This document shows positions 57,748 through 64,000 of a stretch of 64,000 bases of DNA, one piece after another. Positions within the stretch are counted from its first letter, which is position 1. Each line of letters begins with the position of its first letter. A program made the translations under genes and the position numbers. The DNA is from Bacillus sp. ISL-34 (GTDB taxonomy: Bacteria; Bacillota; Bacilli; Bacillales; DSM-1321). Location of the stretch: positions 62,001 through 126,000 of the forward strand of contig NZ_JAGGQJ010000033.1 of the NCBI RefSeq assembly GCF_018613325.1. Reading direction: 5' to 3'. The notes beneath the pieces are model-generated. The model was not told where the DNA came from, made no database searches, and worked only from the letters and a program-made list of their open reading frames with translations.

Positions 57748-57771
57748 ATAACACATGGTATATTTTGTTAT
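57748..57771. promoter_or_regulatory. Candidate LysR box between lysR and hpaB1
   Basis: ATAACA-N12-TGTTAT (57748-57753 and 57766-57771), an inverted repeat of the spacing LysR dimers use, in the divergent promoter region. Confidence 0.45.
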
Positions 57772-57804
57772 AGAAATTAATTCAATATTTAGAATTTATT
57801 ATAT

Positions 57805-57818
57805 TGTAAGCGCTTCAT
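57805..57818. promoter_or_regulatory. cre-like site upstream of hpaB1
   Basis: TGTAAGCGCTTCAT matches the relaxed CcpA consensus TGWAARCGYTWNCW at 13 of 14 positions; 29 bases before the hpaB1 start. Suggests glucose repression of the hydroxylase gene. Confidence 0.4.
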
Positions 57819-57847
57819 TTACATTGATGCTAAAGGGGGATGCAAGC

Positions 57848-59320
57848 ATGCCGGCTAAAACAGGTAAAGAATATATCGATAGGGTAGACAAAGCAAAGGC
57901 GAATGTATGGATAAATGGAGAGCAAGTAAAAGATAAGATCAGTCAACACCCAGCTTTTAAAGGGGTCATGAAAACACAGGCTGAATTATATGATTTGCAG
58001 CATGATTCCGCGAAAAATGACATCATGACTTATATTTCACCAACTTCAAACGAAAGAGTAGGGACCTCATTCATGCAGCCGCGGACTAAGGAAGACCTTG
58101 AAAAAAGGAGGAAAATGATTCAAGAATGGGCAAGGCATAATAATGGAATGATGGGACGTTCCCCTGACTATATCAACAGTGGGATGATGGCGTACGGTAC
58201 TGCAGCGGATATGTTCGGCACTCAGGATTCGGCATTTGCAAAAAATATGAAGGATTATTATGAGCTCTGCCGGGAAGAGGATTTGTCGTTGACACATACC
58301 TTGATTCAACCCCAAGTTAATAGGGGAGTTAGTGCCGCAAAGCTTCCGGACCCTTACATCGCTGCACGGATTGCTGGCAAGAATTCAGAAGGGCTTATTA
58401 TAAAGGGAGCCAGATTATTAGCTACACAAGGTGGAATAACGGATGAAATCATGGTTTTCCCTTCAACATTGCTAAAACAATCAGAAGAAGAAAACCCTTA
58501 TGCATTCGCATTCTCCATACCAAATAATACACCGGGGTTGAAATTCATCTGTCGTGAATCATTCGACTATGGCAAATCACATTTTGACCATCCACTTGGT
58601 TCACGATTTGAGGAAATGGATACGATTATCGTTTTTGATGATGTAGTCGTTCCTTGGAATCGGGTATTTGCATATGGGGATGTCGGCATTTGCAACCAGG
58701 CTTATAATGAAAGCAATGCAGTTGTTCATATGACCCATCAGGTGGTATCGAAGAATATCGCCAAAACCGAGTTCATTCTGGGGATTTTGCAACTTATGGT
58801 GGAAACCATCAATATTGGGCAATACCAGCATGTTCAGGAGAAAATCTCGGAAGTCATCATAGCGCTTGAAACGCTAAAGGCTTTCATTACAGCTTCGGAG
58901 GCAAACGCGAAAGTGGATAAATGGGGAATGATGACACCTGATTTTACACCATTAAACATTGCCCGTAATTATTATCCGAAGATTTACCCTAGATTCAGTG
59001 AAATAATGCAGCTTCTTGGAGCTAGCGGCTTAATGGCGATTCCAAATGAAGCCGATTTCAATTCCGAGCTTCGACCGGATTTGGATAAATATCTTCAAGC
59101 CGCGAATGGCGGAGCCTATGACAGGGTAAAATTGTATCGTCTCGCATGGGATGTATGCATGAGTTCATTTGGATCCAGGCAAACGCTGTACGAAAGATTC
59201 TTTTTTGGAGATCCGGTCCGTATGGCGAGCGCTTTATATAACGGCTATGATAAACAGGAATATGTGGATCGTGTCAAGGAGTTCTTGAACCGCACTGAAA
59301 ACCTTGCAGAAATAAACTGA
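57848..59320 (+). CDS. hpaB: 4-Hydroxyphenylacetate 3-monooxygenase oxygenase, Thermus-type (HpaB-1)
   Basis: A FADH2-dependent oxygenase that hydroxylates 4-HPA to homoprotocatechuate using flavin from a separate reductase. The 490-aa protein follows Thermus thermophilus HpaB closely: NLWYKGEKV-like NVWINGEQVKD, MMGRSPDYINSGMMAYG, QVNRGVSAAKLPDPYIAA, and the C-terminal LYERFFFGDPVRM. ATG 57848 has AAAGGGGGATGC upstream; the frame is open further back across the promoter. No flavin reductase lies beside it. A second oxygenase of another lineage occurs at 61580. Confidence 0.9.
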   Translation: MPAKTGKEYIDRVDKAKANVWINGEQVKDKISQHPAFKGVMKTQAELYDLQHDSAKNDIMTYISPTSNERVGTSFMQPRTKEDLEKRRKMIQEWARHNNGMMGRSPDYINSGMMAYGTAADMFGTQDSAFAKNMKDYYELCREEDLSLTHTLIQPQVNRGVSAAKLPDPYIAARIAGKNSEGLIIKGARLLATQGGITDEIMVFPSTLLKQSEEENPYAFAFSIPNNTPGLKFICRESFDYGKSHFDHPLGSRFEEMDTIIVFDDVVVPWNRVFAYGDVGICNQAYNESNAVVHMTHQVVSKNIAKTEFILGILQLMVETINIGQYQHVQEKISEVIIALETLKAFITASEANAKVDKWGMMTPDFTPLNIARNYYPKIYPRFSEIMQLLGASGLMAIPNEADFNSELRPDLDKYLQAANGGAYDRVKLYRLAWDVCMSSFGSRQTLYERFFFGDPVRMASALYNGYDKQEYVDRVKEFLNRTENLAEIN

Positions 59321-59347
59321 GCACGGCAGCATTGGCAAAACATTTTA

Positions 59348-59386
59348 ATTTAAAGGCCTTCCCGATGATGAGGAAGGCCTTTAAAT
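59348..59386. terminator. Bidirectional terminator between hpaB1 and hpaF
   Basis: A 15-bp perfect stem ATTTAAAGGCCTTCC (59348-59362) / GGAAGGCCTTTAAAT (59372-59386) with a 9-nt loop, serving the two converging genes. Confidence 0.88.
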
Positions 59387-59398
59387 ATGAAATCTTGT

Positions 59399-59785
59399 TC
59401 ATTTATTATATCGTTTATGGATATTATTCTTTTTATATGTGCCAAAGTCACTGAATTCCGTAAGTTCCATGGAGAGGGCAAGATACCTTTTTGAAAAGAG
59501 GGATGACAAATGGGTTTCCATCGTTTCGAAAAGTTGGTCACATACTTTGGTTTTATCACTGTCCTGGCGTCCAGCGCCAATTTTTAGTACGGCATGAACA
59601 AAGGCATCATCCTCTGTACCATCGGCAACACGATAATGCTTCAATTCAATGGCCCGGGAACGAATGCCGCCAATTGGAAAGATGGAAGGATAAGATATCA
59701 GTACATCATTCACCTTCCTTAATAAGTTGTCAATCTGGATTTCATCTTTGATATTATCCGTATATTCAATAATAATATGAGGCAT
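59399..59785 (-). CDS. hpaF: 5-Carboxymethyl-2-hydroxymuconate delta-isomerase
   Basis: A tautomerase-fold isomerase converting 5-carboxymethyl-2-hydroxymuconate to 2-oxo-5-carboxy-hept-3-enedioate. The N-terminus MPHIIIEYTDN supplies the catalytic Pro once Met is removed, and SRAIELKHYRVADG.EDDAFVHA is typical. 128 aa. Last gene of the minus-strand hpaG1-hpaG2-hpaF operon, 4 bases after hpaG2. Confidence 0.92.
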   Translation of the reverse strand: MPHIIIEYTDNIKDEIQIDNLLRKVNDVLISYPSIFPIGGIRSRAIELKHYRVADGTEDDAFVHAVLKIGAGRQDSDKTKVCDQLFETMETHLSSLFSKRYLALSMELTEFSDFGTYKKNNIHKRYNK

Positions 59786-59789
59786 GTGA

Positions 59790-60590
59790 TTAGTCCCTTC
59801 CGTTAATTCTGGATTTTAGGTGAGGCAGATCCCCGCCTTCAGTAAATATATCGTCACCGACTATTGTGCTGACGAGTTTCCCGATACCTTCAATTTCAGT
59901 GATGATTTCATCGCCTACAGCAGTATCCGCCAATCCTTCTGGTGTGCCTGTCAATATGATATCGCCTGGTCTCAATGTCATGAAGCTGCTAAAATATTCA
60001 ATTAAATCAGCAATGCTGAAAATCATGTCTTTCGTGTTGCCTTGCTGAGTCAATTTTCCGTTGACGTAGGTTTTGATGGCAAGATTCGAAGGATCTGGAA
60101 TATCTTTGGCATCGACTAGCCACGGCCCAATGGGGGTGCAGGTATCGCGATTTTTGACCTTTAAGTTCGGTCGGTAGTAATTCTCCAGATAATCCCGTAT
60201 TGCATAATCATTTGCGATCGTATATCCACTTACATACTTAAAGGCTTCTTCCTTTTTTATGTTCTTCGCCTTTTTTCCGATGACGACTGCCAGTTCACAT
60301 TCATAATGCATATAAGCTGCATCTGCAGGCCGTCTTGTCTGTCCCCGGTGGCCGATAAAGGTATTGGGACCTTTTAAGAACGCAAGGGGTTCTTCCGGGG
60401 CTTTAAAAGCAAGCTCCTTCGCATGGTCTGCATAATTCAAGCCAAGCGCGAAGACAGTTCGTGGTTCCACCGGGGGAAGCCAGACAACATTCTGCTCATT
60501 GACAATCCGGCCATCCGCCAATTGTAGCTGGCCATGATATTCAATTGCTGGATGTATGGCACCTGCATAGGCTACACGTGCTCTCTTCAT
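59790..60590 (-). CDS. Fumarylacetoacetate hydrolase-family protein, HpaG C-terminal-type isomerase/decarboxylase subunit
   Basis: 266 aa of the FAH fold. FALGLNYADHAKEL, the metal motif ECELAVVIGKKAKN, GYTIANDYAIRDY and LRPGDIILTGTPEGL are present. It corresponds to the C-terminal half of the fused E. coli HpaG, which decarboxylates and isomerises the OPET intermediate. Its start overlaps the stop of the upstream homologue by 4 bases. Could also take over the hydratase (HpaH) role, since that gene is not seen. Confidence 0.87.
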   Translation of the reverse strand: MKRARVAYAGAIHPAIEYHGQLQLADGRIVNEQNVVWLPPVEPRTVFALGLNYADHAKELAFKAPEEPLAFLKGPNTFIGHRGQTRRPADAAYMHYECELAVVIGKKAKNIKKEEAFKYVSGYTIANDYAIRDYLENYYRPNLKVKNRDTCTPIGPWLVDAKDIPDPSNLAIKTYVNGKLTQQGNTKDMIFSIADLIEYFSSFMTLRPGDIILTGTPEGLADTAVGDEIITEIEGIGKLVSTIVGDDIFTEGGDLPHLKSRINGRD

Positions 60591-61375
60591 AAAATCCCCT
60601 CCAGTGACAGTTTTTCTTCGGAAATGATGGTATTTTCCAAATATCCGATTTCGTCAATTTCTATTCTGACATGATCATTGGCTTTTGCCAGCGGTGCATT
60701 CTCTGGAACTCCAACCAGAAGGACGTCACCCGTACTCAAAGTCATGAAGTCTGTTACATCCTCAATAAGGCGTGATATGGAGCGAATTAGATTTGAAGTT
60801 GAATTTTCTTGCCTTAGCTCTCCATTTATATATACACGGATTCCTAAAGAATCGGGGTTGGATATAAATTCCTTGGATACGACCCAGGGACCGATCGGGC
60901 AAAATCCATCACGGGCTTTATGGCGGATAGCAGGGCGGAAAACGCTTTCATGAGGGATGCTAATATCATTGGCAATCGTAAATCCTTCTATATAATCCAA
61001 TGCATGTTCTTTCTTGACTCTTGTGGCCGTTTTACTGATTACAATTCCAAGTGCGGCCCCGATTTCCAATTCAGGTATGCTGTTTGGAAGGGGAACTGGA
61101 TTTGAAAAAGAGGAAAACGTGTTTCTAGGTTTAATATAAAGGATCGGCCCTTTAGGAGGTTCATTATAGGGAGGATGGTCGAACTTTCCCTTCAATCCTT
61201 CCAATGATCCTTTATAGTTTAATAATGTTCCATATACCGTTCCAGAAATAGGGTTATCCAACTTTATTTGTGATACCTCATACTTATTACCGTCCATTAA
61301 TATATAGCGGTTCGACAGTATTTCGATTTCTTCGGAATAATCTGACTTTTGGAGCTTCACCCTTGCTTTTTTCAT
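60587..61375 (-). CDS. Fumarylacetoacetate hydrolase-family protein, HpaG N-terminal-type subunit
   Basis: 262 aa of the FAH fold and homologue of the next gene. GTVYGTLLNYKGSLEGL, the metal-type ELEIGAALGIVIS, GFTIANDISIPHESVFRP and STGDVLLVGVPENAP are visible. It matches the N-terminal half of fused HpaG, so the enzyme here is a split, probably heteromeric protein. The minus-strand ATG at 61375 is preceded by GGGGTGAG; a GTG at 61381 is the alternative. First gene of the operon and downstream of the paired GntR operator. Confidence 0.87.
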   Translation of the reverse strand: MKKARVKLQKSDYSEEIEILSNRYILMDGNKYEVSQIKLDNPISGTVYGTLLNYKGSLEGLKGKFDHPPYNEPPKGPILYIKPRNTFSSFSNPVPLPNSIPELEIGAALGIVISKTATRVKKEHALDYIEGFTIANDISIPHESVFRPAIRHKARDGFCPIGPWVVSKEFISNPDSLGIRVYINGELRQENSTSNLIRSISRLIEDVTDFMTLSTGDVLLVGVPENAPLAKANDHVRIEIDEIGYLENTIISEEKLSLEGIL

Positions 61376-61402
61376 GGACACTCACCCCTTGATTTTTTAT
61401 TA

Positions 61403-61426
61403 ATCATATATGATATCGTATATGAT
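61403..61426. promoter_or_regulatory. Paired GntR operator between hpaG1 and hpaB2
   Basis: ATCATATATGAT (61403-61414) directly followed by ATCGTATATGAT (61415-61426): the same 12-bp head-to-tail arrangement as at 49791-49814. Located 28 bases upstream of the hpaG1 start on the minus strand and about 35 bases upstream of a possible -10 TATAAT (61462-61467) on the plus strand. Confidence 0.75.
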
Positions 61427-61579
61427 TTTTTGCTTAAGTTCAACAAATTTAGATTATTCAGTATAATTAGACAAAAAATGTTAGAAAAAAGATTGGTTTC
61501 AACAGAAAAATGCCTTGAACATTTAGTTAGTATGAAGCTAGGAATTCAAATTGAAAGAATGTGAATGGGGGATGTTCCA

Positions 61580-63079
61580 ATGATGAATGGCAAAGAGTAT
61601 TTAGAAAGTTTACGAGATGGAAGAACTGTATTCTTGAACGGCGATAAGGTAGATGATGTGACGACACACCCGGCATATCGCAATTCTGCCAGATCAATTG
61701 CCCAACTATATGATGCTCTCCATGATCCGGTAAGTGCACGGATTTTAACGGCCAGGACAGATGCAGGCCATACTACCCATAAGTTTTTCAAGGCTTCAAA
61801 GAACGCAACAGAGCTGCTTGAAGCAAGGGATGCCATAGCACAATGGTCAAAATTGAGCTATGGTTTCATGGGTCGTACGCCTGATTACAAAGCTGCTTTT
61901 ACAGGATCATTGGGACCGTATAGCGATTTTTATAAGGGATTTGAAGATAATGCGAAAAGATGGTATGAAAAAACCACAAGGGACGTTCCCTTCTGTAACC
62001 ATACAATTATAAATCCGGCAATGGATAGGAATAAACCGCTACATGAAAATAAAGAGGTTTTTGTGCGTACTGTAGAAGAACGGGATGATGGAATAACCGT
62101 AAGCGGAGCCAAAATGGTTGGAACTTCTGCAGCTCTTACGAATTACAATTTTGTCGCGAATTATTCTCCTGTCGATCTTGGGGAAGGAGATAGAAGCCAT
62201 GCATTGATTTTCTTTGTGCCGATGAATGCGCCGGGATTAAAAATGATCAGCAGACAGTCTTTTGAAGAAACGGCTGCCAAGACAGGCACTCCTTTCGATT
62301 ACCCGCTTTCAAGCCGGTTCGACGAAAATGACGCAGTCATCGTCCTAGATCATGTTTTCATCCCATGGGAGAATGTATTCGCCTATAATAATGTGGAAAT
62401 TGCCAATGGATTTAGATCCAAGACTGGGTGGATGAACCGATATACATTTCATGGCTGTACACGCTATGCGGTGAAATTGGACTTTATGGCTGGGCTTCTA
62501 ATGAAGGCTACGGAAATGGCAGGAACGAATCAATTTAGGGGAGTTCAAGCCAATATCGGGGAAGTGCTTGCTTACAGGAATATGTTTTGGGCAATCTCGA
62601 CAGCGATGGCTGCAGATCCGATGGAAGGGCCCAATGGCACCGTTCTGCCCAATAGCACATACGCAACTGCATATAGGGTGTTCGCACCTATGGTTTGGCC
62701 AAAGGTGAAACAGATATTTGAACAGGTTGTAGCAGGTAATCTCATTCAACTCCCATCAAGCTCCAAAGATTTTTTAAACCCTGAGGTCCGTCCGTATCTC
62801 GATAAATATTATAAGGGTTCAGGCGGGGTTTCGGCTGTGGAAAGGGTAAAACTGATGAAACTTATATGGGATTCCATCGGAACGGAATTTGGTGGAAGGA
62901 ATGAGTTATATGAAATCAATTATGCGGGTAACCATGAAAATATTAGGCTTGAAACCATGAAAATGGCAGATTCAAATGGACAATCGGATAAATTCAAAGC
63001 TTTTGTGGACTCGGCAATGGACGATTATGACCTTCATGGCTGGACAAATGATAAGTGGATAAATGAAGATGAAGATTAA
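61580..63079 (+). CDS. 4-Hydroxyphenylacetate 3-monooxygenase oxygenase, E. coli-type (HpaB-2)
   Basis: A second FADH2-dependent oxygenase, 499 aa, of the lineage that contains E. coli HpaB: DGRTVFLNGDKVDDVTTHPA, RDAIAQWSKLSYGFMGRTPDYKAAF, PLSSRFDENDAVIVLDHVFIPWENV and GTEFGGRNELYEINYAG. It may act on 4-HPA or on a related phenol. ATG 61580 is preferred (GGGGGAT 8 bases before); an ATG at 61565 is possible. Divergent from hpaG1 across the paired operator. The reductase partner is not in the window. Confidence 0.88.
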   Translation: MMNGKEYLESLRDGRTVFLNGDKVDDVTTHPAYRNSARSIAQLYDALHDPVSARILTARTDAGHTTHKFFKASKNATELLEARDAIAQWSKLSYGFMGRTPDYKAAFTGSLGPYSDFYKGFEDNAKRWYEKTTRDVPFCNHTIINPAMDRNKPLHENKEVFVRTVEERDDGITVSGAKMVGTSAALTNYNFVANYSPVDLGEGDRSHALIFFVPMNAPGLKMISRQSFEETAAKTGTPFDYPLSSRFDENDAVIVLDHVFIPWENVFAYNNVEIANGFRSKTGWMNRYTFHGCTRYAVKLDFMAGLLMKATEMAGTNQFRGVQANIGEVLAYRNMFWAISTAMAADPMEGPNGTVLPNSTYATAYRVFAPMVWPKVKQIFEQVVAGNLIQLPSSSKDFLNPEVRPYLDKYYKGSGGVSAVERVKLMKLIWDSIGTEFGGRNELYEINYAGNHENIRLETMKMADSNGQSDKFKAFVDSAMDDYDLHGWTNDKWINEDED

Positions 63080-63270
63080 TGCATTGATGCTGATTTGATC
63101 CAGCTCTGAATGAATTAATCTGATTAAGAAAACGTGAAAAAGAAATGTTTGTATCGGACTCCCACCGGCCTTTCCACCACTGCGTGATATGAATGCGTTT
63201 ACATTTTATCTTGATAGGTAAGGTGTGGAAAAAGTATAATATTATGTAAAAGGAAAGCCCAGGGGGAATC

Positions 63271-64000
63271 ATGACGAATCTTTTGAATCTTAAGAATGAT
63301 AAAGGTGAAATTCATTTAAATGATGAGAGGATGATCCTGACTTCCTCTTCAATTTTCGGTACCCTAAGAAAAGATTTGATCGAAAATATTGGATTTGAAA
63401 GGATGAAGTCTTTTTTAATACGTTATGGCTGGAATATCGGAGTCAATGATGCTAAAAAGGCACTAAAAGGGAATTTGTCAACGGTTAAGGAAATACTGAG
63501 GCAAGGGCCCATTTTACATATGCTGCAGGGTTATACAAAAGTTAATACTACGAAACTGGAATTATCAATGCATAATCAAACGGATGTACACTCTGTGAAG
63601 GTGGAAGGGGTTTGGGTGAATTCCTATGAGGCAGAGGAACATATCACCCAGACAGGCATCGCAAAAAAGCCAGTCTGTTATACATTGACGGGTTATGCAA
63701 GTGGATTTTATTCAACGGTCTGCGGTCATGAAGTGATTTTTAAGGAAAGTGCCTGTAAGGGAGCAGGCCAATTAGAGTGTATATACGAAGGTAAATCGAT
63801 ACATTTATGGGGCATGGAGATTCAGGATGAGTTGAAATATTATAAAAGCAAACCGATTGTTCAAGAGCTTGCCGTGACATATGAAAAGCTGCTGGAGGAA
63901 CGCAATAGTTTGTCAAAAGTGATGGATATTCATAATTTGCTGACAGAAGAGTTAATTAACGGAAGAAGCCTTCAATCGATTGTGAGGACGGTTTATCAGA
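63271..64000 (+). CDS. XylR_N/V4R-domain transcriptional regulator (3'-truncated by window end)
   Basis: Begins ATG 63271 after AGGGGGAATC and stays open to the window end (243 codons). The first 110 residues look like an XylR N-terminal activator domain (LRKDLIENIGFERMKSFLIRYGWNIG) that binds aromatic compounds. A V4R metal-type domain follows (about 140-180: YASGFYSTVCGHEVIFKESACKGAGQLEC), then a coiled-coil linker. In Firmicutes this head is often joined to a PucR-type helix-turn-helix and not a sigma-54 AAA+ domain; the tail is not visible. Probably the aromatic sensor of the cluster. Confidence 0.78.
   Translation, partial: MTNLLNLKNDKGEIHLNDERMILTSSSIFGTLRKDLIENIGFERMKSFLIRYGWNIGVNDAKKALKGNLSTVKEILRQGPILHMLQGYTKVNTTKLELSMHNQTDVHSVKVEGVWVNSYEAEEHITQTGIAKKPVCYTLTGYASGFYSTVCGHEVIFKESACKGAGQLECIYEGKSIHLWGMEIQDELKYYKSKPIVQELAVTYEKLLEERNSLSKVMDIHNLLTEELINGRSLQSIVRTVYQ

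Overview
This window looks like the chromosome of a spore-forming Bacillaceae member. A Peribacillus- or Bacillus simplex-like species is my guess, made from gene content and not from a database. The evidence is nearly unbroken Bacillus subtilis gene order from ypfD to aspB, sporulation genes (spoIVA, ypjB), TRAP (mtrB), bacillithiol genes (bshA, bshB1), a menaquinol:cytochrome c reductase of the bacillus type, and strong GGAGG-type ribosome binding sites with frequent TTG and GTG starts.

Layout. (1) 1-6022: ypfD, fni, ypzI (minus strand), yphA, der, gpsA. (2) 6023-12310: an accessory putrescine module inserted between gpsA and yphE. It holds a PuuP-like permease, a decayed second permease, a sigma-54 activator and putrescine aminotransferase patA. 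Both functional targets carry -24/-12 promoters and a shared upstream dyad. (3) 12477-21332: yphE, yphF, spoIVA, hbs, folE, mtrB, hepS, menG, hepT, ndk, cheR. (4) 21588-27892: aromatic amino acid genes aroC, aroB, aroH, hisC, tyrA, aroA. The trp genes that lie between aroH and hisC in B. subtilis are absent here although TRAP is kept. (5) 28260-35356: ypiA, ypiB, ypiF, qcrABC, ypjA, ypjB and a zinc metallopeptidase. (6) 35495-44562: ypjC (minus), ypjD, dapB, mgsA, bshB1, bshA, cca, birA, then panBCD behind a structured leader. (7) 44724-49530: dinG, ypmA, ypmB, aspB.

(8) 49758 to the window end: a homoprotocatechuate (4-hydroxyphenylacetate, 4-HPA) catabolic island sits where asnS follows aspB in B. 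subtilis. It holds a GntR regulator, a DapA-type aldolase, hpaE, hpaD, a DUF485/solute:sodium symporter pair, a divergent LysR regulator, two HpaB oxygenases of different lineages, hpaF, a split hpaG (two genes) and a truncated XylR_N/V4R regulator. The genes together cover 3-hydroxylation, ring cleavage, aldehyde oxidation, isomerisation, decarboxylation and final aldol cleavage. No flavin reductase (HpaC) or hydratase (HpaH) is seen.

The most interesting signals are regulatory: a 24-bp composite operator present at both ends of the 4-HPA island, a compact sigma-54/dyad regulon around patA, a nested stem-loop leader before panB, and a shared ACTTTAAAGT dyad in front of aroC and hisC. No rRNA, tRNA, IS element or CRISPR array was recognised.
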